Virus record (IMG/VR): IMGVR_UViG_3300032304_000176
Span: 1-59,814 of that record
DNA length: 59,814 nt
Origin: a virus
Reading direction: 5' to 3' (one strand)
Made by a program: the position numbers and the translations under genes. Shown here piece by piece: positions 8,842-18,470 of the stretch. Position 1 is the stretch's first letter. Every line of letters begins with the position of its first letter. The notes below the pieces were generated by a model, which saw nothing but the letters and a program-made list of their open reading frames with translations, was not told where the DNA came from and did not search any database.

Positions 8842-10593
8842 ATGATAGACGACATCAATGAAATTAGAGCACTTGCTACTAAGTACAGCGTACAGCAGCT
8901 TAGAAATTTAGCTGATTTAAAACTTCTTGACCCTATTAAAGCGGTCATGGCTGGCAATATGATTAATCATATTCAAAAGCAAAACGCAAAACCGCCGTCT
9001 ACTTCCGTTGCACAAGATTTGTTAGGTATACAGCAGCAAATGCCTATGCAAGGCCAGCAACAGCCGCAAATGCCTCCGCAGGAAATGCCACAACAAGCTC
9101 CACCGCAAATGGCGCAAGCCCCTGCGGGTATAGAAGGTCTCCCTGCCGGTGATGTAGGTAACTACGCTGGTGGTGGCATTGTTGCATTTGATGATGGTGG
9201 GCGCGTGCCGGGATATGCTGGGGCCGACGGTAGTGTGACTACTTCATCCCCTGTTGGGCGTGGTTTATCTAGATTTTTTGGTGGTAGAACTTATAGCCCA
9301 GACGTAACACAACAATTAAAAGCGCTTGATGAACAGTACCAAGCTTTAGCAGCTAGGGATCGTCAACTTAACGGTATGTTTGGGTTTCAACAACAAACTC
9401 CTGCGCAACAAGCAGAAGCCGCTAAAGTTAAACAGCAAATGCAAGAGGTTTTTCAACAATCACAGTCACTTAAAAATACCCGGGCTGATCCTGCGGCGGC
9501 TCCAGCAGTAGACCAATCAGCCGCAGAAACTGCGCGGCTACAAAGACAAGATACTATATTAAACCCAATTGGTGGAGATAACATCCCACCAGCACCCCTT
9601 CCGCCTCCAAGGCGAGATGCTCCACCCCCTACGCTTACTAGTGGCAAACCAATAACACCACCCACACTTGGTGAGTTTGCACCCATAAAAATTGCTGGTG
9701 CTGATCGTCCACCTGCGGCAACAGTGAGTGATCTTAGAACTATTAAAAAAACGCGGGAAGAGCAAGAAGAAGCGGAGGGCTTTAATAAGAATTTAACAGC
9801 GGAGCAGATTAAGCGAATAGAAGACAAACAAAAAAAGTTAGAAGACTTTGAAAGCCGTGCTGGTGGTGAAGCTTTGTTTAATTTTGGTCTTGGGTTACTT
9901 GGCGCTAAAGAAGGAGAAGAAGCCCAAAGAGCGGGAGAATCAGGAAAAGCTTCTCTTGAAAAATACACAGCAGCGCGTAAAGATTTACGTTTAGAAAAAG
10001 AAAAACTTGACGAACGCGCTGAAGCTTTGCGTCTTGCCGAAAACCAAGCTAGGAAAACTAATAGCGCCGCTGACATTGCTGAGCTTAAGAGACAGCAAGA
10101 TAAATTTGACGCACAAAAAATGGAGTTCTATAAATCTGAAAATGATTTATTAAAAACTGGGGCACAAGTAGGTGCACAAGTGCGGAACACGGATGTCCAA
10201 GCAGCAACAAGTATGTACACCGCACAGCTTTCTGCGCAGACTCAAAGAGATGTTGCTAGACTAAGTGCGGAAACTCAACGGTGGGTAGCTAGTCGTCCAC
10301 CAGCAGAAATATTAGCTATTGAAGAAGTTGCTAGACGTACTGGCAAACCATTTGAACAAGCTATGAAAGATTTTTATGGGGCACGTGCCGGTGCGCGTAA
10401 TATGTACACCCGTGAAGAAGCTATGAGAGACGCTCGTAAGAATTTGGAAGCCCAAGCTATCGTAAACCCAACAGAAGCGCAGATGCAAGCTGAAATAAAC
10501 AAACTCATGCGTATTCACGGTGGCGATAGTGGTGGCGGTGGGACTCTTCAGCAAGGGGCTAACGGTAGTTTTAATTACGTACCTAGACAGTAA
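8842..10593 (+). CDS. Coiled-coil internal-virion protein with Gly-Gly motif
   Basis: This 583-residue protein has a Gln/Met/Pro-rich segment at residues 65-95, a YAGGGIVAFDDGGRVPGYAG block at about 109-128, and a Pro-rich linker at 235-290. A long charged coiled coil spans about 300-430 (EEQEEAEGFNKNLTAEQ, KLDERAEALRLAENQARK), with more helices up to the C-terminus. There is no catalytic motif. It precedes the giant polyvalent gene by 8 bases and is probably co-translated with it. A role in the ejected protein complex is inferred. Confidence 0.6.
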   Translation: MIDDINEIRALATKYSVQQLRNLADLKLLDPIKAVMAGNMINHIQKQNAKPPSTSVAQDLLGIQQQMPMQGQQQPQMPPQEMPQQAPPQMAQAPAGIEGLPAGDVGNYAGGGIVAFDDGGRVPGYAGADGSVTTSSPVGRGLSRFFGGRTYSPDVTQQLKALDEQYQALAARDRQLNGMFGFQQQTPAQQAEAAKVKQQMQEVFQQSQSLKNTRADPAAAPAVDQSAAETARLQRQDTILNPIGGDNIPPAPLPPPRRDAPPPTLTSGKPITPPTLGEFAPIKIAGADRPPAATVSDLRTIKKTREEQEEAEGFNKNLTAEQIKRIEDKQKKLEDFESRAGGEALFNFGLGLLGAKEGEEAQRAGESGKASLEKYTAARKDLRLEKEKLDERAEALRLAENQARKTNSAADIAELKRQQDKFDAQKMEFYKSENDLLKTGAQVGAQVRNTDVQAATSMYTAQLSAQTQRDVARLSAETQRWVASRPPAEILAIEEVARRTGKPFEQAMKDFYGARAGARNMYTREEAMRDARKNLEAQAIVNPTEAQMQAEINKLMRIHGGDSGGGGTLQQGANGSFNYVPRQ

Positions 10594-10601
10594 GGATAAG
10601 C

Positions 10602-13600
10602 ATGCCTAGCGTAAATGTGCCCGGCGTTGGGGTTGTTAATTTTCCTGACACTATGTCACAGCAAGATATTATTGCTGCAATTGAAAGGGACATCCTTCCG
10701 CAAGTCCAAGAAAAGCCAAAGCCTAAAACCGGGTTCTTTGCCAACATAGGCGCGGGTATTGAAAGCGCAAAAGGCGATATTGGTTCTATTGGCGCAGCTT
10801 TAGGGGTTTCCGGCGCAGAAGAATACTCTAGGAAGCAACAGCAACTTGCTAGTGAAAAAGCCACGATCCCAGAGTTCTCCGATATAGCTGGTGTTAAAGA
10901 CGCTTACAATTATGCTGCTGGGTTAGCTGGTAGATCATTGCCGTACATGGTAGCGCCTATAGCTGCGGCAGTTTCGGCTCCTGCTGGTATTGCTGCCGCC
11001 GCCGCTGGTACCGCTGCTGGAGCTATTCAATTTTTTGGCACTGACTTAACTCGTCAATTACAAGAAGGTAAAACCGCCGAAACTTTAGATATTGCTAGTG
11101 CCGCCGCAGCAGCACCGTTTCAAGCTGCGTTAGATACAGTTGGTTTCCGTTACATACCCGGACTACGCAAAATATTTGGTCAAGCTGGCGTTAAGATGAG
11201 CGACGATGCTCTTCGTGACGTTATGAAAACTCGCATGACCGAAAACCTTGCGGGTAAGGTAGTCAACTATGGCACTAAGGCAGTTCAAACAGCCGGTGTA
11301 GAAGGTTTTACTGAAGCCGGACAACAAGTCTTAGAACGTGCGCAAGCTGGACTTAGCATCACTGACCCAGAGGCACGGAAAGAATACTTTGATAGTTTTA
11401 TTGGTGGCGCTGTTCTTGGTGGTGGCCTTTCTGTGCCCGGTACTGCAATAGAACGTTCAAGCCAACAAGGCCAGTATGAACAGTTACTGCGCAAAGATGC
11501 TGCCGCTGCGGCTGCTGCAAAACAACCTGTTACAGAAACAACAGAAGAAGCGACAGGGTTTAAACCTCTTTCTGCACTCCCAGACACTTACGGGGAAGCT
11601 GTGCAGGAGGTGGAGCGCCTAAAGCAAGAGACGCAAACTGCGGAAATAAAAGCTCGCATTGCTGAGCTAGAAGCTTATAAGCAACGCCTACTGACCGAAG
11701 ATATTGAAGGGTTACGCCGCGACCCTTATGCAAGACCTAAGTCGCTTGAAGACCAGATTAAAAACCAATCGGCGGTGCAGGGCGAGTTCCGTGAAACAAC
11801 TGCTAATTTAAAAGATTACTTTACCCCAGAGCCACAAAAAGATATTCCAGTTGTATATCCCGATGGTAAAAAAGGCGTAATTACGCCAGAACAACAACGC
11901 GCAAGCCGTGAAGGCCAAGCAGAAGAAGTTCCAAAAGAAGCGCCTACGGTGTTGGATGCCACTACGCTTGATGCAACAGGGCTACCTAAACAATCCGGTA
12001 TATACAAACAACTTCTAGGTAAAGACTTAACTGACCTTGAGGGTCTTGATGCAGTAATGCAGATTGTTGAACGCGCCAAGACTAACAACAGCTTGAGCAC
12101 CGCAACTAAACAGGCGTTGGACTCTCTTGCTACAAATGCGTTTAATATATACGGCAAGCAAGCTGAGATGTTTGGCCCACGTGGTGGAGTGCTTGAGCCT
12201 ATAAAGCCTGAAAAAGTAACTGCGGTTCAGCAAAAGATTGATGAGGTTATTAAAGGTAAAGACCTTACTGATCCTGCACAAGTTGAAGAGATTCGTGCGA
12301 TCCTTACCGACTATGCTAACGCGCCAACTCGTAGTGCGGAAGCTATTGCTGAACTTACCAAGTTTTTAGATACCCTTCCGTCTTCAACCCCGGAGGCTAC
12401 TGATGTCCTTAAACCTACAGAATCTATCGGCGCAACAAGTGAGTCTAGCCCTCCAGTGGTTGACGAACGTGGAGAAGCAGCCCCCCAAGGAATTACAGCA
12501 TCTGACACTAACGGATTGGACAGTACTGGAGCGGCTGTTGAACAACCTAATGTTGGAGAAGCAGCACAGCCAACTGCATTAACGGAAGCTCCTATTGCGC
12601 CAACTACACCGGCTAGGACAATCCCACCAATCGCGCCACCACCCGTACCAAATGCGCCAATTGCGCCAAATGCACCAGCTCGAACAATTGAACCAACCAC
12701 ACCTACTGGTACACCAAATGCACCTACTGCGCCAAATGTACCAGCTCGAACAATTGAACCCACTACACCCACCGGTACGCCAAATGCGCCTACTGCGCCA
12801 AACGTACCACCAGCTACACAAAATGCTGGCGTACCTGCACTAGTAGAACCGCCTCCTCAAGGCAGGGTAAGTCGTAATGACGCTATAACTCAATTAATGG
12901 CTAGTGGCCTTAAGCGTTCGGATGCTACAAAATTTGTAAACGACGTGGCGGATACTTACGATGGCACTGTTGCGCTTGAAGATTTAAGTAATGTTATTGA
13001 AGGTGATGTACGGGAGGTGCCGGAAGCAGGTGCTGTTGCTAAAGGCCAAACGCAAGGTAAAGGACGCGCTAGGGCGGCTGCTCTTGAAGACTCAAGTAAT
13101 GTTATTGAAGGTCAGGTTCGCGTTATTGATGAAGGCACAATCGCCCCTGCTGTTTTACAACTCTCATCTCCTGAGCAACAGAAACTTGCTGAGCATTACG
13201 GGGAGCCAGTAAACAGTCCAGCGTTCCTTGAAAAACTTCGCAAAGATATTTCCGACTTTGCTACTAAAGGCGCACAAGCAGTTGATAAGGCTATTCGCAA
13301 CATTATCCGCAAGCTTAACGCTGCGGTGCTGGCTGCTGCCGTTATCATGAACCCGAACTATATGAGTGCGCCGGTTCCAGTAGCGATCCCAAAAACGGTT
13401 ACTACGATTGAGCAAGTAAAAGCAACTGTTCCATCAAAGGTATTTGAGTCGTTGTCTCCTGCTGGACGGGAAGCGTTCTCCATTATTTTCCCTTCTATTC
13501 AAGCTGACTTAAAAGCTAAGAACAAACTATTCTTGTTGGTTGATAAGCCAAACGCCCGTCTGGCGGTGTTTACTCCAGATGGCGAACCAATATTGGATAA

Positions 13601-16600
13601 GAAAGTTTTGCTGGGTCTTCAAGTAAAAGACTTTTATGTAGGCAATACTGAAAACCCAATTAACCGCATTACTCCGGCAGGTGGGTATATCGTTAAGCTG
13701 CGTGATGCGGCGCGAGGGATTACTGAAGAGGGTGGCAACGAAGCAAAAACGGCTGGTGGGTACGATTTTGGTAAAGTATTTGTGCTGGACAAAGCCGCGC
13801 CTGATGGCTCCTATTCCGTTACACTGTTCCATTCCGTATGGACAAAAGAAAAAGATGCCAAACAGCGACTCGCTGCGTTAAAGAAAGAAGGCGCAGAGGA
13901 TTCACGGTATTCGTTTGGTTGCGTCAACGTTGATAAAGACTCGTACAAATACCTGTTGGATGAGTACGGTCAGCAGATGAACGGTGCAACGATGTTTATT
14001 GTACCGGATACCCCCGGCGCTCTGATGGACTTCATCAACGGTAAAGCTGTTACCAAAGGTGATCTAAGAAGAATGGCTATCCAACCAAAAGTTGAGAAAG
14101 TCACCAAGACCGTACCCGGCACTCCTTCTACAACGCCAGAACGTGCCCAACAGGTAGCTGCGCGTAAAGAAGAAGGTTTAACAGAACCAGAACGTCGTAT
14201 AAAAGGGTTGTACAGACAAGGCGAAGCACCTGCTCCGGGCGAAGGCATGAACCAAGCCCAAGTGCAAACCATCGTAGACACTATGTCTAAAAATTGGGAG
14301 AACGCCCCCAAGATTAATGTTGTTCAGGATATTCAAGAACTCCCACAAGCTATTTACCAACAAATGGTAAAAGACGATGCGCTTGATGCGCCGGGTGTAT
14401 ACGATCCTAATACTAAAATTGTGCACTTAATTTCGGACAATATTAAAAACCCGAAAGAGGCTATGCTTACTCTAGCCCACGAAGCATTGGGTCACTATGG
14501 GTTGCAGTCTATTTTAGGACACACCTATAACAAAGTAATGGACGATATCTATGCAGGTAACGCTAAAGTACGTGAACTTGCGGATGTAAAAATTAAAAAA
14601 GGATTAGACCAGCGCACCGCTGTAGAAGAAGTCTTAGCTGAAATGGCTGAGAAAGATGTAAGTAATAGTGCCGTGCAGCGAGTAATAAACGCCATTAGGC
14701 AGTGGCTCCGAAAAATGGGAGTTCCATTTGGTACCGTATCAGACACCGAGATTCGTGCGCTACTAGCTAACGCTAATAGGTTTGTGCATGGCGGTAAATT
14801 CCGTGCCGGTGAAGAAGCCTTTGGCAACAAGCCACTATACAAAGAAGGCGCGTTCCAAAAATGGTTTGGTAATTCGGTTGTGCGTAATGAAAACGGCACA
14901 CCTAAAGTTATGTACCACGGTACGTCACAAGATATTCATGAGTTCCGTCCTAAGCAAGCTGGTGCAATATTTGTAACTGATAACCCTAATTTTGCTCATT
15001 CCTTTGCAGAGATGTCTGAAGGGTACATGATGGCTCACGCCAAGCAAAATATGTCCGAAGCAGAGTTGAATGATATACGGGCACGGGCACAAAAAATTGC
15101 GGATAAAGAAGGTACGTCTTTTGCAGATGAGCTTTTCACGTTGCTTAAAGAGTCGTTGCCATCCAATGCCAATATCATGCCGGTCTATGTTAGTGCGCAG
15201 AACCCGTTTGACTTTTCAAATCCAGAACATTTAGCGGCAATACGTGAACATATAGACGAAGCGGTTAAAGGCAAATTAACTGTTAATAAACGCCCACAAG
15301 AAACTTTATACACAGCGAATCGAATTAGCCAAGGTAGTTGGGACACAATAGAATCCAAAGAAGTTCAAGCTGCTATTAAAGCGGCTGGTTTTGATGGGTT
15401 TTACGTCATGGAAGGCGGTAGGAAAAACCTTGCCGTCTACGAACCTACACAAATTAAATCCATATTCAACAAGGGTACCTACGATCCTGCCGACAAGCGC
15501 ATTTTGTACCGCAGTCGGGAAGAAGAATTAACCCCAGCAGGTGAAGAAGCCGCTGCGCTGAACAACCGCATGAAGGGTGCAGGTAACCCTAATCCAACCG
15601 ACCCTGATACTGTACTGAAGAAGCTATTAGGCGTTGTGCAACCACGTGAAGGTGAGCCGTCGCTTGGCACTAAGTTTAGGCATGCGGTTGTAGACGCTAG
15701 TGCCCCGGCTACTGAAAAAATGCAAGCTAAGTTCAACAATACCCTCGTTGATTCGCTGGGAGAAGTTCGCGGCGATTTAGCACAGATTCAAGCACAAGAC
15801 ACCGCCGCATTTGCCGAAGGTGTAATGGAGCATGGCGGCATCCGTATAGGTAAAGATAATCTTGTTGAAATAGTTGACCGCAACGCAACTATGGGTAAGG
15901 TGTTCGACATCATGACCAAGCTAGGCGACCGTCTAGGCTCGCTTAAGACTGCAATGCAGTTAGGCCACAACGCGTTTATTGCGCAACGTGCTAAAGAGCT
16001 TAACGCACACAACGCTAAGATTGCTCAAGACATTGTCGCAGCAGAAGCTAAAGGCAACAAGAAAGCTGTTGCAAAACTAAGAGACCAACTAATTACCCAT
16101 TATGTAACAGATGAAGAGATAGTTGCCGCTGACGAGGCTATGCAAAAGTTCCCTGAATTAAAGGAAGCTTTCAAAACGTTTACTGAATACAAGAATGGTT
16201 TAATAGACTTCTTGGTGCAGACCGGACGCATCAGCGAAGCCAAAGCTACTGATTGGAAAGAGGCAGCGGGTTACGTGCCTTGGACACGCGTTGAAGAAGT
16301 AGTCAATATATTTGATGAAAGCCCCGCTTCGTTTAAAGGTGGTGTAGGCAACATCTCTAAAGAACGTATCTTAGACCGAGAGGGTAGTCAGAAAGAGATT
16401 GCTAACGTGTTTGACAACATGATTGGTCTGACTAGCTGGGCGGTTAAAACGGGTATGAATACGTATGCTTCGCGCCGTATGGCAGAAAGCTTGCCTGATG
16501 CGTTTGAATTAAAAACAGATGATGCTATTGCCTACGCACAGAAATTTAACAAAGACAGATTAGTTTTTACTTACAAAGACGGCGAGCGTACTGCGTACCT

Positions 16601-18200
16601 ACTGGGCAGTCCGTTAGATAAGAGCGCGTTTGCTTCCAACATTGTCACGCTAGGCCCGATACTAAAAGCGTTTAGCTTTGCCCAAAGCACCTTGCGTAGC
16701 TTTATTACCCACATGCCAGCGTTTGCGCTTAGCCAGTTAATTCAGGACGGTACCTACCGTGCCATGCTGTTGTCAGGCGTTAAGCACCCGTTTAGTCTGC
16801 CAGCTAAGGTAGCTAAGAACTTCATACACGCTATGGCAGGTGAAGGTATTCCGTTAGAGCTTGCTAGGATCGGTGTGTCTGGTGTGTATGACGGCATGCC
16901 ACAACAAGCTGTAGAACGTGCACGTGTTAAGTACGGCCTAGAAGAACGTAATGGGTTTAAGAAAGCTTGGGATAAGCTAGAGAAGTTTTCACTAGCCGCC
17001 GACTTAGCGGTACGTGCTGCTATCTATGAGCAAACTATCAACGAAACTAAATCCGCTGAGATGCCGGAAGGTGATCGTAGGCTGGCTCTGTATCGCGCTA
17101 AGGAATATATTAACTTTAAACGTGCTGGTGATAGCACGGTCATTGGTACGCTACGCCACATGGTGCCGTTCTTAAATGCGTATATACAAGGTATGGACAT
17201 CTTGGTTCGCACCATGCAGGGCAAAGGCATTTCGTTAGAAGACAAGCGCACAGCGCAAAAACTCTTCTTAGCAACTGGTCTCAAATTAGCCGCTATGTCT
17301 ACGCTCTACGCCATGCTGGTAGGGGATGATGACGATTACAAAGGGATGGAAGACTACGAACGCGATAAGAACTACATCATTCCGGGTACTGGGTTAAAGC
17401 TTCCTGTTGCCCCCGAGGTTGGGTTTATGTTCAAGGTTATCCCTGAACGTATCGTGCGCTACGTAGTTAGCCAAGGCACAGAGCGTCCACAGGATGCAAC
17501 GGCGTTCTACAAAGGGTTTAGAGATGCGTTCGTTTCTGCATATAGCGGCACTAACTTAACCCCGCAGTTGGTTAAACCAGCGGTGGAAGTTTTAACTAAC
17601 TACTCGTTCTTTACTGGCAACCCAATTGTTGGCGCAGGTATGAAGAACCTTGACCCTTCGATGCAGTTTACTGAAGGCACGTCTGAGTTAGCCAAGCTGT
17701 TTGGTATGGTAGGCATTTCACCATTAAAGGCTGATTATTTGATTCGTGGCTACACCGGCATGATGGGTGCTTTTGTATTAGACGCAACTGACGCGGTAGC
17801 TAACCCAGACCGTATGGGCAAGCCTGTATCTAAACTGCCGCAGCTAAGCACGTTTATGTATGACACCACAGGACGTGGGTACAAGTCAGAGTTCTATGCT
17901 TTCCGTGAAGCCGTTGATCAGGTAGTAGACACCGTGAACATGTTTAAGCGTGAAGGACGTACGGAAGAATTGCGCAACTACATGACTGAAGAAAACATGA
18001 AGCTGTACGCCATGAAGGGGGTGGTCAACAAAATTGAAACTCAACTATCCATCTTGCGTAGATACAGAAGCATCATTGCTAATGACCCGCAAATGCCAGC
18101 GGATTTGAAGCGTGAGAAAACGGATGAGATTTTAAAGCAGGAAAAAGAACTTCTCTTGGCGCGGAATATACCTAAGCTGCGTAATATGGCTGGGCTATAA
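10602..18200 (+). CDS. Giant polyvalent protein: L,D-transpeptidase-like, metallopeptidase-like and ART-like domains
   Basis: This 2532-residue protein starts behind AAGGAT. In order: a short N-terminal module (VNVPGVGVVNFPD); an Ala/Gly hydrophobic region at about 105-150; charged helices; and a Pro-rich 22-residue tandem repeat at about 684-740. An L,D-transpeptidase (YkuD)-like domain lies at about 970-1150, with YSFGCVNV supplying the SxGC catalytic cysteine near residue 1106. A zinc-peptidase-like HEALGH is near 1293. An ADP-ribosyltransferase-like polyvalent domain at about 1410-1635 shows MYHGTS, GAIFVTDNP and YEPTQIKSI. A long helical C-terminus of the large-polyvalent-protein type follows. 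Such proteins are thought to enter the cell with phage DNA, cutting or remodelling the wall and modifying host proteins. Joint action in one chain is inferred. Confidence 0.85.
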   Translation: MPSVNVPGVGVVNFPDTMSQQDIIAAIERDILPQVQEKPKPKTGFFANIGAGIESAKGDIGSIGAALGVSGAEEYSRKQQQLASEKATIPEFSDIAGVKDAYNYAAGLAGRSLPYMVAPIAAAVSAPAGIAAAAAGTAAGAIQFFGTDLTRQLQEGKTAETLDIASAAAAAPFQAALDTVGFRYIPGLRKIFGQAGVKMSDDALRDVMKTRMTENLAGKVVNYGTKAVQTAGVEGFTEAGQQVLERAQAGLSITDPEARKEYFDSFIGGAVLGGGLSVPGTAIERSSQQGQYEQLLRKDAAAAAAAKQPVTETTEEATGFKPLSALPDTYGEAVQEVERLKQETQTAEIKARIAELEAYKQRLLTEDIEGLRRDPYARPKSLEDQIKNQSAVQGEFRETTANLKDYFTPEPQKDIPVVYPDGKKGVITPEQQRASREGQAEEVPKEAPTVLDATTLDATGLPKQSGIYKQLLGKDLTDLEGLDAVMQIVERAKTNNSLSTATKQALDSLATNAFNIYGKQAEMFGPRGGVLEPIKPEKVTAVQQKIDEVIKGKDLTDPAQVEEIRAILTDYANAPTRSAEAIAELTKFLDTLPSSTPEATDVLKPTESIGATSESSPPVVDERGEAAPQGITASDTNGLDSTGAAVEQPNVGEAAQPTALTEAPIAPTTPARTIPPIAPPPVPNAPIAPNAPARTIEPTTPTGTPNAPTAPNVPARTIEPTTPTGTPNAPTAPNVPPATQNAGVPALVEPPPQGRVSRNDAITQLMASGLKRSDATKFVNDVADTYDGTVALEDLSNVIEGDVREVPEAGAVAKGQTQGKGRARAAALEDSSNVIEGQVRVIDEGTIAPAVLQLSSPEQQKLAEHYGEPVNSPAFLEKLRKDISDFATKGAQAVDKAIRNIIRKLNAAVLAAAVIMNPNYMSAPVPVAIPKTVTTIEQVKATVPSKVFESLSPAGREAFSIIFPSIQADLKAKNKLFLLVDKPNARLAVFTPDGEPILDKKVLLGLQVKDFYVGNTENPINRITPAGGYIVKLRDAARGITEEGGNEAKTAGGYDFGKVFVLDKAAPDGSYSVTLFHSVWTKEKDAKQRLAALKKEGAEDSRYSFGCVNVDKDSYKYLLDEYGQQMNGATMFIVPDTPGALMDFINGKAVTKGDLRRMAIQPKVEKVTKTVPGTPSTTPERAQQVAARKEEGLTEPERRIKGLYRQGEAPAPGEGMNQAQVQTIVDTMSKNWENAPKINVVQDIQELPQAIYQQMVKDDALDAPGVYDPNTKIVHLISDNIKNPKEAMLTLAHEALGHYGLQSILGHTYNKVMDDIYAGNAKVRELADVKIKKGLDQRTAVEEVLAEMAEKDVSNSAVQRVINAIRQWLRKMGVPFGTVSDTEIRALLANANRFVHGGKFRAGEEAFGNKPLYKEGAFQKWFGNSVVRNENGTPKVMYHGTSQDIHEFRPKQAGAIFVTDNPNFAHSFAEMSEGYMMAHAKQNMSEAELNDIRARAQKIADKEGTSFADELFTLLKESLPSNANIMPVYVSAQNPFDFSNPEHLAAIREHIDEAVKGKLTVNKRPQETLYTANRISQGSWDTIESKEVQAAIKAAGFDGFYVMEGGRKNLAVYEPTQIKSIFNKGTYDPADKRILYRSREEELTPAGEEAAALNNRMKGAGNPNPTDPDTVLKKLLGVVQPREGEPSLGTKFRHAVVDASAPATEKMQAKFNNTLVDSLGEVRGDLAQIQAQDTAAFAEGVMEHGGIRIGKDNLVEIVDRNATMGKVFDIMTKLGDRLGSLKTAMQLGHNAFIAQRAKELNAHNAKIAQDIVAAEAKGNKKAVAKLRDQLITHYVTDEEIVAADEAMQKFPELKEAFKTFTEYKNGLIDFLVQTGRISEAKATDWKEAAGYVPWTRVEEVVNIFDESPASFKGGVGNISKERILDREGSQKEIANVFDNMIGLTSWAVKTGMNTYASRRMAESLPDAFELKTDDAIAYAQKFNKDRLVFTYKDGERTAYLLGSPLDKSAFASNIVTLGPILKAFSFAQSTLRSFITHMPAFALSQLIQDGTYRAMLLSGVKHPFSLPAKVAKNFIHAMAGEGIPLELARIGVSGVYDGMPQQAVERARVKYGLEERNGFKKAWDKLEKFSLAADLAVRAAIYEQTINETKSAEMPEGDRRLALYRAKEYINFKRAGDSTVIGTLRHMVPFLNAYIQGMDILVRTMQGKGISLEDKRTAQKLFLATGLKLAAMSTLYAMLVGDDDDYKGMEDYERDKNYIIPGTGLKLPVAPEVGFMFKVIPERIVRYVVSQGTERPQDATAFYKGFRDAFVSAYSGTNLTPQLVKPAVEVLTNYSFFTGNPIVGAGMKNLDPSMQFTEGTSELAKLFGMVGISPLKADYLIRGYTGMMGAFVLDATDAVANPDRMGKPVSKLPQLSTFMYDTTGRGYKSEFYAFREAVDQVVDTVNMFKREGRTEELRNYMTEENMKLYAMKGVVNKIETQLSILRRYRSIIANDPQMPADLKREKTDEILKQEKELLLARNIPKLRNMAGL
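12651..12813 (+). repeat. 66-bp tandem repeat (about 2.5 copies) inside the giant gene
   Basis: Two near-identical 66-bp units start at 12651 and 12717, followed by half a unit at 12783. They encode the 22-residue period NAPxAPNxPARTIEPTTPTG. The period is a multiple of three, so copy number can change without breaking the frame. It forms a Pro/Thr-rich linker between the helical N-terminal part and the enzymatic part of the polyvalent protein. Confidence 0.9.
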
Positions 18201-18223
18201 AAAACCCCCGCACGGGGCGGGGG
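18199..18223 (-). terminator. Rho-independent terminator of the leftward early operon
   Basis: Read on the - strand, a 7-bp G/C stem (18217-18223 with 18205-18211, 5-base loop) is followed by six T (18204-18199). It lies just downstream of the last leftward gene and directly abuts the stop of the rightward giant gene. On the + strand the stem lacks a T tract, so it may only partly block converging transcription. Confidence 0.85.
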
Positions 18224-18248
18224 AAACCTCAGTACCTTGGAGAAGTGA

Positions 18249-18283
18249 GGAGAATCGAGTGGGACTATATCATACGATTCTCC
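18249..18283. repeat. 9-bp inverted repeat at the convergence point
   Basis: GGAGAATCG (18249-18257) and CGATTCTCC (18275-18283) are perfectly complementary across 17 bases. The repeat straddles the stop codon of the last leftward gene. It could form an RNA hairpin at the 3' end of the early transcript in front of the terminator, acting as a stabiliser or processing site. Confidence 0.6.
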
Positions 18284-18470
18284 AAACGCGCAAGCCATAC
18301 TTTCCTCGCTCTACAACTGCTTTACATACAACGTTCATGCGTAAGCGGGCGGCTTCTTTCCGAATATAGTCTTCTACTTCCCCCCTATCCAAGCACGGAA
18401 TAAAGAAAGAAGTATCCGGCTTAAACTTCTCCCACTCGATGTGGATCGATAGGTTCAAAAGGTGGAGCAT
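18270..18470 (-). CDS. Small protein of unknown function, last gene of the early operon
   Basis: This 66-residue protein starts at ATG 18470, 9 bases after AGAGG, and overlaps the primase-helicase end by 50 bases. A later start near residue 11 would reduce the overlap. The sequence (KFKPDTSFFIPCLDRGEVEDYIRKEAARL, then VVCKAVVERGKYGLRVWRI) looks like a folded alpha/beta protein and not a shadow. No family recognised. It is the last gene before the leftward terminator. Confidence 0.6.
   Translation of the reverse strand: MLHLLNLSIHIEWEKFKPDTSFFIPCLDRGEVEDYIRKEAARLRMNVVCKAVVERGKYGLRVWRIV

Noticed and set aside
9453-10076. 207-residue open frame on the - strand
   Set aside because: Antisense shadow of the coiled-coil virion gene; Ser/Arg-rich composition and no ribosome-binding site.
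12651-12813. CRISPR-like array
   Set aside because: Direct 66-bp in-frame coding repeats without unique spacers; a protein linker.
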